A DNA stretch of 64,000 bases from Parasphingopyxis sp. (lineage in GTDB: Bacteria > Pseudomonadota > Alphaproteobacteria > Sphingomonadales > Sphingomonadaceae): positions 1 to 64,000 of the forward strand of contig NZ_JANQNS010000005.1 of NCBI RefSeq assembly GCF_028279465.1, written 5' to 3'. The position numbers and the translations under genes were made by a program. Shown piece by piece: positions 56,189 through 64,000 of the stretch (the stretch's first letter is position 1; every line of letters starts with the position of its first letter). The notes under the pieces were generated by a model. That model was not told the DNA's origin. It did no database searches and was given only the letters and a program-made list of their open reading frames with translations.

Positions 56189-56234
56189 GTCCAACAGCAA
56201 TGCTATTTCCCCGATCAGCCAGGAATGACAGCCT

Positions 56235-57350
56235 ATGAATTTCGATTTTTCCGACGACCAGAAGTTCCTGCGCGAAGAGGCGCGTAAATTTCTGGCGGCG
56301 AAATGCACGACCGCGCAGGTGCGCGAAGTACTCGACGACGATGCGAAGAGCCATCATGACGGGCTCTGGACGGAAATCGTCGAAATGGGCTGGCTCGGCA
56401 CGGCGATCTCCGAAGAGCATGGCGGACTCGGACTCGGCATGCTCGAACTGTGCGTAATCGCGGAGGAGCTGGGCCGGGCACTCGCGCCGGTGCCCTTCGC
56501 CTCGACCGCTTATTTCTTCGCCGAAGCGGTGAAGCTCGCCGGATCGGACGCGCAGAAAGCGGCGCTGCTGCCCAAGGTGGCGGACGGATCGGTCATCGGT
56601 TGCATCGCAGCGTCCGAGGGGCCGGGTGCCGTCGAACCCGCCAAGCTCTCGACCATCTTCGCCGATGGCAAGCTCAACGGCACCAAAGTCCCCGTCACCG
56701 ACGGCGATATCGCGACGCATGCTGTCGTGCTGGCGAAGGACGGTAGCAGCGCAAGCCTCGTTATCGTCGATCTGACCGGCGACGGCGTCACGCGCAGCGC
56801 GCTGTCGACGATCGAACCGACGCGCAGCCATGCGGAAATCACATTCGATGGCGCGCCCGCCGAACTGCTCGGCGGATCGGGCGACGGCGAAAGCCTCTAC
56901 AATGAGGTACTGAATCGCGCGGCCGTGCTGCTCGCGTTTGAACAGATTGGCGGCGCCGCGCGCTGCCTCGAAATGGCGAACGAGTACGCCAAGGAACGCC
57001 ATGCCTTTGGCCGGCCGATCGGCGGCAATCAGGCGATCAAGCACAAGCTCGCCGATATGTATGTGAAAAACGAAGTCGGCCGCTCCAACGCCTATTATGG
57101 CGCCTGGGCGCTTTCGACCGGCGCGGCCGAACTCCCCGAAGCGGCCGCCGCCGCGCGGCTTGCCGCGAGCGAGGCCTATTGGTTCGCCAGCAAGGAGAAT
57201 ATCCAGACGCATGGCGGCATGGGCTTTACCTGGGAGGTCGATTGCCACCTCTTCTATCGCCGGGCCAAACTGCTCGCCGTACAGGCCGGCGCGCCGGCCC
57301 AGTGGAAAGAAAAGCTCGTCCACGCGCTCGAAATGAAAAACGCCGCATAA
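56235..57350 (+). CDS. Acyl-CoA dehydrogenase (first of a pair)
   Basis: A 371-residue flavin enzyme for the first step of beta-oxidation-type chemistry. Features: NFDFSDDQKFLREEARKFL at the start, EEHGGLGLGMLEL, KVPVTDGD, and the C-terminal helix FGRPIGGNQAIKHKLADMYVKNEV. The end ENIQTHGGMGFTWEVDCHLFYRRAK is the usual FAD/CoA region. Catalytic Glu of short/medium-chain enzymes is not in its usual spot, as often in the second subunit of two-gene pairs such as those of steroid or branched acid catabolism. Followed 14 bases later by another dehydrogenase, suggesting a heteromer. Confidence 0.9.
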   Translation: MNFDFSDDQKFLREEARKFLAAKCTTAQVREVLDDDAKSHHDGLWTEIVEMGWLGTAISEEHGGLGLGMLELCVIAEELGRALAPVPFASTAYFFAEAVKLAGSDAQKAALLPKVADGSVIGCIAASEGPGAVEPAKLSTIFADGKLNGTKVPVTDGDIATHAVVLAKDGSSASLVIVDLTGDGVTRSALSTIEPTRSHAEITFDGAPAELLGGSGDGESLYNEVLNRAAVLLAFEQIGGAARCLEMANEYAKERHAFGRPIGGNQAIKHKLADMYVKNEVGRSNAYYGAWALSTGAAELPEAAAAARLAASEAYWFASKENIQTHGGMGFTWEVDCHLFYRRAKLLAVQAGAPAQWKEKLVHALEMKNAA

Positions 57351-57364
57351 GGAAGGACCGACAG

Positions 57365-58552
57365 ATGGACTTCAACGACACCCCCGAAGAAGCCGAATTC
57401 CGCGCCGAAGCGCGCGCGTTTCTCGAACAACATCTCGACAAGAAGGAACCCGGACGGCCGAGCCGCGACGAGAGCTATATGAAGCGCGCCAAGGAATGGC
57501 AGAATATCAAGGCGGAAAACCGCTTCGCGCAGATCACCTGGCCCGAAGCCATGGGCGGACGCGGCGGCACGCCGATGCAGCAGGTGATCTGGAACCAGGA
57601 AGAGGCGCAGTTCGACGCGCCGACCGCGCCCTTCGCGATCGGCCTCGGCATGTGCGTGCCGACCGTCATTGCCTTCGGCGCCGACGAACATAAAGAACGC
57701 TACGTGAAAAAAGCGCTGCACGGCGAGGAAATCTGGTGCCAGCTCTTCTCCGAACCGTCCGCGGGTTCCGATGTCGCCGGTCTCAAGACCAAGGCTGTGC
57801 GCGACGGCGACGACTGGGTCGTCAACGGCCAGAAGGTCTGGACGACGGGCGCGCAATTCTCCGATTACGGTATCCTCTTGACCCGCACCGATCCCGATGT
57901 GCCCAAGCATAAGGGCCTCACCATGTTCATCGTGGATATGAAGGATCCCGGCGTCGAAGTGCGCCCGATCCACCAAGCATCGGGCGGGCGCGAGTTCAAC
58001 GAGGTCTATTTTACCGACGTGCGTATTCCCGACAGCGACCGGCTCGGCGAGCCGGGCCAGGGCTGGAAGGTCGCGATTGTCACGCTGATGAATGAACGGC
58101 TGGCGGTCGGCGGATCGCCGGGGCCGGACTGGCAGGAGATCATGGATTATGCGCGCGATGCGGGGACGCTTTCCGACGCCGCCTTCCGCGCCAAGCTCGC
58201 CGACTGGTATGTCGCGGCCCAAGGCTACAAGCTCACCAAGTTCCGCACACAGACGGCGCTGTCACGCGGCGAAACGCCGGGGCCGGAAAATTCGATCGGC
58301 AAGATCATCACGGCCAATCACCTGCAGGATATCTGCAACAGCGCGGTCGAGATGCAGGACCATTACGGCATAATCAACGATCCCGGCAAAGCCCCGGCCG
58401 ATGCGATCTTCCAAGAAAGCCTGATGTGGGCGCCGGGCCTGCGCATTGCCGGTGGCACCGACGAAATCCTGAAGAACATCATCGCCGAGCGCGTGCTCGG
58501 CCTGCCGCAGGATGTCCGCGTCGACAAGGACAAGGCGTTTAGCGAGCTTTAG
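57365..58552 (+). CDS. Acyl-CoA dehydrogenase (second of a pair)
   Basis: A 395-residue enzyme. FLEQHLDKKEPG near the start, ITWPEAMGGRGGTPMQQVIWNQEEAQF, LFSEPSAGSDVAGLKTKAVRDGDDWVVNGQKVWTTGA (FAD and substrate contacts), and the ending LRIAGGTDEILKNIIAERVLGLP. GGAAGGA ribosome site; start chosen because the longer frame lies inside the first gene. Pairing of two unlike dehydrogenases before a thiolase suggests degradation of a bulky or branched acyl-CoA. Confidence 0.92.
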   Translation: MDFNDTPEEAEFRAEARAFLEQHLDKKEPGRPSRDESYMKRAKEWQNIKAENRFAQITWPEAMGGRGGTPMQQVIWNQEEAQFDAPTAPFAIGLGMCVPTVIAFGADEHKERYVKKALHGEEIWCQLFSEPSAGSDVAGLKTKAVRDGDDWVVNGQKVWTTGAQFSDYGILLTRTDPDVPKHKGLTMFIVDMKDPGVEVRPIHQASGGREFNEVYFTDVRIPDSDRLGEPGQGWKVAIVTLMNERLAVGGSPGPDWQEIMDYARDAGTLSDAAFRAKLADWYVAAQGYKLTKFRTQTALSRGETPGPENSIGKIITANHLQDICNSAVEMQDHYGIINDPGKAPADAIFQESLMWAPGLRIAGGTDEILKNIIAERVLGLPQDVRVDKDKAFSEL

Positions 58553-58596
58553 CCCGCGACCGCATCACGACAGAAGAACACGAAGAGGATTCTCCC

Positions 58597-59850
58597 ATGG
58601 CCGAAGCCTATATTATCGACGCCTGCCGCACGCCGCGCGGCATCGGCAAGACCGGCAAGGGATCGCTTGCCCATCTCCATCCCCAACATCTCGCCGCGAC
58701 CGTGCTCAAGGCGCTGGCCGAACGCAACGATATCGACACAGCCGATGTCGAGGATGTTATCTGGAGTACGAGCACGCAGAAAGGCAAGCAGGGTGGCGAT
58801 CTCGGGCGCATGGCGGCGCTCGACGCCGGTTATGACATCCGCACCTCGGGCACCACGCTCGATCGCTTTTGCGGCGGCGGCATTACCAGCGTGAATTTCG
58901 CGGCGGCGCAGATCATGTCCGGCATGGAAGACCTGGTCGTCGCCGGCGGGACCGAGATGATGAGCTATGCCGCCGATCGCGGCCGCGAGGAAATGGCGGC
59001 TGGTCTCGGCCCGGCGATGATGGGTTCGGGCAATGAGCATCTCCAGAAGATTCACCCGCAATCGCATCAGGGCGTGTGCGGCGACGCCATCGCCTCGATG
59101 GAGGGCATCGATCGCGAAGCGCTGGATGCGGTGGGCCTAGTGAGCCAGCAGCGCGCGGCGCGCGCTGTCGAGGAAGGCCGGTTCGACAAGAGCCTGATCC
59201 CCGTGCGCAACGAAGACGGCTCGGTCGCGTTGGACAAAGAGGAATTTCCGCGCCCGCAAACGACCGCGGAAGGGCTCGCCCAACTCGAACCGAGCTTTGC
59301 CAAGCTCGCCGATGTACCGCTCAACGAGGACGGGTTGACCTTCCGCAAGCTGATCAACCAGAAATATCCCGATCTCGAGATCAAGCATTTCCACCATGCG
59401 GGCAACAGCTCGGGCGTGGTCGATGGCGCCGCGGCTGTTCTGCTGGCGTCCAAAGATTATGCCGACGCCCATGGCCTGAAACCGCGCGCGCGGATCGTGC
59501 GCACCGCCAATATGGGCGACGATCCGACGCTGATGCTCAACGCACCCGTTCCCGCCGCGAAGAAGGTGCTCGAAAAGGCCGGGATGAGCAAAGACGATAT
59601 CGATCTGTGGGAGATCAACGAGGCTTTTGCCGTGGTCGCCGAGAAGTTCCAGCGCGACCTCGATCTCGACCGGGATACGGTCAACGTCAATGGCGGCGCG
59701 ATCGCGCTCGGCCATCCGATCGGCGCGACCGGCTCGGTCCTGATCGGCACGATGCTCGACGAGCTGGAGCGACAGGACAAGCAGTTCGGCCTCGTCACGA
59801 TGTGCGCAGCCGGCGGCATGGCTCCGGCGGTGATTATCGAGCGCGTTTGA
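58597..59850 (+). CDS. Acetyl-CoA C-acyltransferase (thiolase)
   Basis: A 417-residue thiolase closing the operon. Nucleophilic Cys in TTLDRFCGGGITSVNFAA (about residue 90), NGGAIALGHPIGATGS with the His, and the second catalytic Cys in TMCAAGGMAPA near the end. Longer and more acidic-loop-rich than FadA, like the degradative thiolases of sphingomonads. GAGGA ribosome site. Converges with the ABC1 kinase gene, 16 bases apart. Confidence 0.93.
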   Translation: MAEAYIIDACRTPRGIGKTGKGSLAHLHPQHLAATVLKALAERNDIDTADVEDVIWSTSTQKGKQGGDLGRMAALDAGYDIRTSGTTLDRFCGGGITSVNFAAAQIMSGMEDLVVAGGTEMMSYAADRGREEMAAGLGPAMMGSGNEHLQKIHPQSHQGVCGDAIASMEGIDREALDAVGLVSQQRAARAVEEGRFDKSLIPVRNEDGSVALDKEEFPRPQTTAEGLAQLEPSFAKLADVPLNEDGLTFRKLINQKYPDLEIKHFHHAGNSSGVVDGAAAVLLASKDYADAHGLKPRARIVRTANMGDDPTLMLNAPVPAAKKVLEKAGMSKDDIDLWEINEAFAVVAEKFQRDLDLDRDTVNVNGGAIALGHPIGATGSVLIGTMLDELERQDKQFGLVTMCAAGGMAPAVIIERV

Positions 59851-59866
59851 CGGCAATTCGCGCGGG

Positions 59867-61222
59867 TCAGGCCGCCGGCAATTCTTCGCCCAGATAGTCA
59901 AGGATCATTGCGCGGATATCGACCCGCGCCTTGAGCCGGGCGGCGATCAGCGCGGTGCCGCTAACCTTGCGTTGCACGAACAGCGTTTCGGCGGGTGGGA
60001 TATGCCAGCTCGCGCGGTCTTCGGCGACGGCCATGCCCTGTTCGCGCAGCACGCCGACAAAGGCGCGGTCGCCGAAATCGAAGGCGTCGTCGCGATTCAT
60101 TTCCTCGATCACGATATCGATCATATCGTCGACGAGCGCGCGGTGCCGGCTGACAGCGGTCTGGCTGATAAACCCAGCGGCGAGCGCGGCGGACCGCACC
60201 GCATCGCGATCCTTGGAAAGGCCCGATAGCAGCAGCGCGCGATAGGCATCGGCCGTTACCGGGTCGACGGGGCGCGTCGCGCCGAAATCGAGCAGCACCA
60301 GTTTCCCGCTATCAGCCTGATAGCGGTAGTTGGCGAAATTCGGATCGGTCTGCATGACGCCGAATTCGAACATTTCGCGCAACACCAGCCGCACCAACGC
60401 CGTCATCAGCGTATCCCGAAAATCCTGGCTTTCATGCTCGGCCGTTTCAATCGGCCTGCCCGCAACGAATGTCATCGCGAGCACGCGTTCGGTCGTGAAA
60501 TCGGATTGCAGCTCGGGCACGACATAGTCGGCCTCGCCCGCCAGTCGCTCGCCATAGGCCTGCATCTGCTCGCCTTCCCGGATGTAGTCGGCCTCGGCGT
60601 GCAGCTGCCGCTTGGCTTCTTCGAGCAGCGGGCCGATCTCGAGCTCTTTCGGCAGCAGGCCGGACACGCGCAGAAGCGTGGCGACATTATCGACATCGGC
60701 ATCGATGCTCTCGCGTACGCCCGGATATTGGACCTTCACCGCCACATCGCGCCCATCCTTGGTCGTCGCGCGATGGACCTGGCCGATCGAAGCGGCGGCG
60801 AGCGGCGTGGCATTGAAATAGGAAAAGCGCGACCGCCAGTCCTGCCCCCATTCCTGTTTGAGCACGCCGTTCAGCTGTTGCGGCGGCATATGGTGCGCCT
60901 GATCGCGCAGCCGCGCCAGGATATCGGACAGCTCCTTGGGCAGCATCTCGCCCGCGTCCATCGATATCATCTGCCCCATCTTCATCGCCGCGCCGCGCAG
61001 ATGCGAGAGCCGGTCGGCAAGCTTGGTCGCGTTGCGCGGCGTCAGCACGAGATCGCGCATGCGCGGCCGCTCGCCAGTGGCCAGACGCCGCGTGCCTTCC
61101 GTCAACACGCCGCCCGCGACACTGCCCGCCAGCCGGCCGAACGAGCCGAGCCGCGACAGGCGCGACTTCGGCACGGGGCGCGACCGGCGATCAGGACCGC
61201 GTGGTGGGGATGAATCGCTCAT
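59867..61222 (-). CDS. ABC1/ADCK (UbiB-related) atypical kinase
   Basis: A 451-residue ABC1-family protein. KxGQ motif AMKMGQMISMDAGEMLPKELS, A-rich loop AAASIGQVHRATTKDGRDVAVKVQYPG, the catalytic region MQTDPNFANYRYQ and DFGATRPV in place of the DFG loop. Unlike UbiB it has no C-terminal transmembrane helices; the N-terminus is basic (RSRPVPKSRLSRLGSFGRL). Related proteins aid ubiquinone or lipid metabolism; the specific job here is unknown. Confidence 0.88.
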   Translation of the reverse strand: MSDSSPPRGPDRRSRPVPKSRLSRLGSFGRLAGSVAGGVLTEGTRRLATGERPRMRDLVLTPRNATKLADRLSHLRGAAMKMGQMISMDAGEMLPKELSDILARLRDQAHHMPPQQLNGVLKQEWGQDWRSRFSYFNATPLAAASIGQVHRATTKDGRDVAVKVQYPGVRESIDADVDNVATLLRVSGLLPKELEIGPLLEEAKRQLHAEADYIREGEQMQAYGERLAGEADYVVPELQSDFTTERVLAMTFVAGRPIETAEHESQDFRDTLMTALVRLVLREMFEFGVMQTDPNFANYRYQADSGKLVLLDFGATRPVDPVTADAYRALLLSGLSKDRDAVRSAALAAGFISQTAVSRHRALVDDMIDIVIEEMNRDDAFDFGDRAFVGVLREQGMAVAEDRASWHIPPAETLFVQRKVSGTALIAARLKARVDIRAMILDYLGEELPAA

Positions 61223-61361
61223 CCGCTAGAACCCGGCGGCCGCAACGTTACGCCATAAATGGCCAGCTTAATCTGTATTGGGCGAACACGCATGAGCATT
61301 ACCATATCCGATAAACATGAAATCTGCGCGTTGCGAAACCTGTCCGGCCGGACGGGCCGGT

Positions 61362-63722
61362 TCAACAATTCTGCAGCGCTTCCTGCGCGCGCGCATAGGT
61401 ATCGTTACGATCGAAATCGCTCATGCCCCAGCGCGCATCCAGCGCGTCGAATTGCGCGATCGTTTCTCGATAATAGCGGCACGCCTGCCCCGCTTGGCCC
61501 GCGCGCGCATATATGTCGCCAAGGCCGTTCAGCTGGATGGCAACGTCCCGAAAAAAGCCCACCTCGTCAGGTTGTTCCTGTGAGAGCTGCCTGCGTACGG
61601 CCAGCGATGCGTTGGCGCCCTCGATCGCTTCGGGATACCGCCCGGCCGAGGACAGTGTAAGCGCCCTTTGCCCACCGACAACGGCAAGGAACCGAAAACC
61701 GCCTCTGTCGTCCGAATCGGCTTCGACGAGCCGCTGCGAGATGCGATAGGAGCGATTGAGCGCTTCGATCGCCTCCGTCTGCATGCCGGCCTCGTCCAGC
61801 GATCCGCCACGGGTCCATTCGACCACGGCCAGATCGCGCTGCATGTCTACCGAATCGAGGCCACTCGCAATGCCGTCCCGCAACAGCTGCGATGCGACGC
61901 CGAGCTCGCGGACCGACCCTTCGACGTCGTCGAGATAATAGAGCGCGTCGCCCTTGATCCGATAGGCACTCGCCCGGGCACGCACCGCCTGCTCGCTGGC
62001 CCGAAATACCTCGCTCCCACGGTCCAATTCTTCGATGGCGCGATCTGCCGCCGCAACGGCTTCGGCGGGCTCCTCGTTCCAGTAAAGATTATGCCCCTCG
62101 GAAATATGCGTGCGCGCGCGCTGCAGGACGCAATCGTCCGCCGCGGCGCACTGGCGATCGAGTATGGACCGGGCGCTCGTTGCATAATCGCGGCCAACGT
62201 CATATTCGTCGGTGAACATCACCGTGACGTTGGAGCGGGAGATACGCGCCTCGGCCAGCGCGAGCGCCACGGCTTCGTTGTCCGGGTCCTCTTCAAGCAA
62301 TGCCGTCAGTATCTCATCGGCGCGGCGATAATTTTCCATCGCCTCTTCGCGCTGCCCCAGCGTTCCGCCACCGACCCCGCCCATCACATCGGCCAGCCGC
62401 ATATAGCCGCGCCCAACCTCGAGCCGCACATCCGCCGGCGCGTCGGGATCGCGCGACAAAGTGTCGAGATAGCTTTGGGCGGTCGAGGCGAGCAGCTCGC
62501 GCGCGGCGGTCGAGCCTGGAACCGCATCGACCGCATCATAGACATCGAAGAGCATCGTGTTCGCGATCGCGCGTGTCGCCGCGAAACTGCTCTCGGCGCG
62601 AATACGCTCGCGTTCCGCCTGGTTATAGGCGTAGACGGTTCCGATCAGCGCCCCGATCAGGACCACCAGCGCCGCCATGCCGGCCAGCACCGAAACCTTG
62701 TTCCGCTGATAAAATTTGCCGAGCAGATAGCCGCGGCCGCCCTTGCGCGCCGCTATTGGCCGGTCGGAGCGGAACCGCTGGACATCGTCGAGCAGCGCGT
62801 CGGTCGACAGATAGCGGTCTTCCGGTTCGGTCTCCGTCGCCTTGGCAATCATCGCCGCGAGATCCGCATTGCCGGACCAGCGCGGAACGAGCAGATTCAG
62901 GATCTTGCCCAGCGAATAGATATCGCTCAGCGTAGTCGTCGGCGCGCCCGCCAGCCGCTCCGGCGCGGCGAACCCTGGGGTCAGGCTCAGTCCCGTCAGC
63001 GATCCTTTCCCGCTATCGTCCTGTTGTGTGTCCGGTTCCGGCGGCTTGGCGATACCGAAATCGATCAACTTGGGCTGGCCCTCGGGCGTAACGAGCACGT
63101 TCGATGGCGTGAGGTCGCGATGGACGATCAGGTTTTGATGCGCGAACCGCACCGCTTCGCACACCTGTTCAAACAGCGCCATGCGCGCGTCGAGCTCGAG
63201 CCCCTCGGCATCGACCCATTTCACGATGGGCATGCCCTCGATATATTCCATGATGATATAGGGATTGCCGTCGTCCGACGTCCCGCCATCATAAAGGCGC
63301 GCGATATGGGGATGTGATAGCCCGGCGAGAATCTGGCGTTCGCGTTCGAACCGCTCGATCAGCGAGTCCGATAATGCGCCCGGCCGGATGAGCTTGATCG
63401 CCACTTCATGATCGAAATCCCCGGCATCGCGCCGCCCGCGGAACACCGCGCCCATTCCGCCCTCGCCGATCTGCTCTTCGACCGCATAGGCCCCGACGCG
63501 TTCGGGTGGGTTGTCCCACGTGTACATCCGCCCCGCGCCGCCCGTTTCTATGGCGTCGCCGGCATCGGCCGAGGCCAACAAAGTGCGCACGCGGGTTTCG
63601 ACCTCGGGGTCGTCGGGCCGGTTATCCTGGAGCCATTGCTCGCGTTCGTTTTCGGGCAAGGCCAGAAGCCGCTCGAGCAGAGCGAGCGCGCGCTGTTCCA
63701 GCGACAGGTCGTCCTGTCCCAT
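61362..63722 (-). CDS. Serine/threonine protein kinase with TM helix and C-terminal repeat domain
   Basis: A 786-residue PknB-like kinase. The N-terminal 60 residues are a helical segment common in such kinases (LLALPENEREQWLQDNRPDDPEV). Kinase: IGEGGMGAVFRG glycine loop, AIKLIRPG lysine, catalytic loop VHRDLTPSNVLV, LIDFGIA, APE. A helix follows (SVLAGMAALVVLIGALIGTVYAY, about 345-367), then a long TPR-like sensor region. Start at 63722 has AGGGGG upstream. A palindrome (CTGCAG-AAAG-CTGCAG, 63732-63747) sits right before that site and could hide it. Confidence 0.9.
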   Translation of the reverse strand: MGQDDLSLEQRALALLERLLALPENEREQWLQDNRPDDPEVETRVRTLLASADAGDAIETGGAGRMYTWDNPPERVGAYAVEEQIGEGGMGAVFRGRRDAGDFDHEVAIKLIRPGALSDSLIERFERERQILAGLSHPHIARLYDGGTSDDGNPYIIMEYIEGMPIVKWVDAEGLELDARMALFEQVCEAVRFAHQNLIVHRDLTPSNVLVTPEGQPKLIDFGIAKPPEPDTQQDDSGKGSLTGLSLTPGFAAPERLAGAPTTTLSDIYSLGKILNLLVPRWSGNADLAAMIAKATETEPEDRYLSTDALLDDVQRFRSDRPIAARKGGRGYLLGKFYQRNKVSVLAGMAALVVLIGALIGTVYAYNQAERERIRAESSFAATRAIANTMLFDVYDAVDAVPGSTAARELLASTAQSYLDTLSRDPDAPADVRLEVGRGYMRLADVMGGVGGGTLGQREEAMENYRRADEILTALLEEDPDNEAVALALAEARISRSNVTVMFTDEYDVGRDYATSARSILDRQCAAADDCVLQRARTHISEGHNLYWNEEPAEAVAAADRAIEELDRGSEVFRASEQAVRARASAYRIKGDALYYLDDVEGSVRELGVASQLLRDGIASGLDSVDMQRDLAVVEWTRGGSLDEAGMQTEAIEALNRSYRISQRLVEADSDDRGGFRFLAVVGGQRALTLSSAGRYPEAIEGANASLAVRRQLSQEQPDEVGFFRDVAIQLNGLGDIYARAGQAGQACRYYRETIAQFDALDARWGMSDFDRNDTYARAQEALQNC

Positions 63723-63870
63723 TACCACCCCCTGCAGAAAGCTGCAGACCCAATAGCTTCAGCTTGGCCCAAGGGTTTAGGGCTTGTCCAGCTTTAGATG
63801 CCGGATTGCCCCGGAACGGGACGTTAGGCGCACCGGTCCGCTTGCGCGCCGGAAACGCTTCGTCGCAGCC

Positions 63871-64000
63871 TTATTGCTCGGCGACCAGCGCCATATGCCG
63901 TTTCATATGATGATCGACATTGCCGAATTCGGAATCGAAGATCGTCAGCCGCTTGAAATAATGGCCGATGGCGAGTTCGTCGGTCATGCCCATGCCGCCA
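63871..64000 (-). CDS. Acyl-CoA dehydrogenase, C-terminal end (truncated by window edge)
   Basis: The last 42 codons of a gene that continues beyond the right edge. The translation GGMGMTDELAIGHYFKRLT matches the C-terminal FAD/CoA stretch of acyl-CoA dehydrogenases; it ends ...MALVAEQ with TAA. Lies 148 bases upstream of the kinase start on the same strand. Confidence 0.85.
   Translation of the reverse strand, partial: GGMGMTDELAIGHYFKRLTIFDSEFGNVDHHMKRHMALVAEQ

Noticed and set aside
61668-63317. Open frame of 549 codons opposite the Ser/Thr kinase
   Set aside because: Antisense shadow; the minus strand encodes clear kinase motifs throughout.

Overview
The window is gene-dense, GC-rich chromosomal DNA from an alphaproteobacterium, most likely a member of the Sphingomonadales. 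The pointers are alphaproteobacterial-type RpoC, a PadR regulator with the Arg-rich leader I associate with that order, several TonB receptors and secreted peptidases, the DUF4212/VC_2705-type symporter pair, and acyl-CoA dehydrogenase/thiolase sets. Genus assignment is inference. No phage, insertion sequence or CRISPR array was found.

Layout. 1-8.6 kb: 3' end of rpoC with a strong terminator, a GT4 glycosyltransferase, a PadR regulator divergent from rarA across a tandem operator-like repeat, an MscS-like channel, an RNase H-like protein and tRNA-Thr(TGT). 8.9-13.3 kb: DUF2946 / TonB receptor / PepSY membrane protein, a likely metal uptake operon. 13.7-19.2 kb: a complete oppABCDF peptide importer, followed by a cupin, a secreted PepF-like M3 peptidase, a C45 Ntn-hydrolase and a VOC protein.

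23.7-46.9 kb: the most interesting part, a zinc-limitation (Zur-type) island. Around one bidirectional promoter, cysS-yidD-cobW-hisI-(Zur-like gene) run left and folE2-pyrC-small ORF run right. Further on are a second COG0523 GTPase, an iron-type alcohol dehydrogenase, a TonB receptor, a methyltransferase, a DUF3299 protein, a MacB/LolE-type ABC transporter with a huge His/Asp-rich loop, a small secreted protein and a DUF1826 gene. Four of these promoters carry copies of one 15-bp motif, GA(T/G)ATAA(T/G)(A/G)TA(A/T)CAT. Its core matches the TATANTATAACAT part of the Zur operator as I know it. Several enzymes here are zinc-independent replacements or have lost zinc ligands by eye: HisI has Asp where the first zinc Cys should be, dihydroorotase has Gln for the first His of HxH, and the Fur/Zur-family protein has lost nearly all metal ligands. 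I read this as a combined zinc-sparing and zinc-acquisition regulon, comparable to the Pseudomonas PA5532-PA5541 and PA4063-PA4066 loci or Vibrio zrgABCDE. Interspersed are secreted peptidases (M1, M3, S9).

47-48.3 kb: a gene-poor patch with a long hairpin and REP-like repeats, then two tandem small paralogous genes of unknown function. 48.3-56.1 kb: argE-like deacetylase, a DUF4212/61-aa/SSS symporter operon, and a divergent DUF2194-like and TPR-glycosyltransferase pair. 56.2-64 kb: two acyl-CoA dehydrogenases and a thiolase in one operon, an ABC1/UbiB-family kinase, a Ser/Thr kinase with a repeat-containing C-terminus, and the 3' end of a third acyl-CoA dehydrogenase entering from the right edge.
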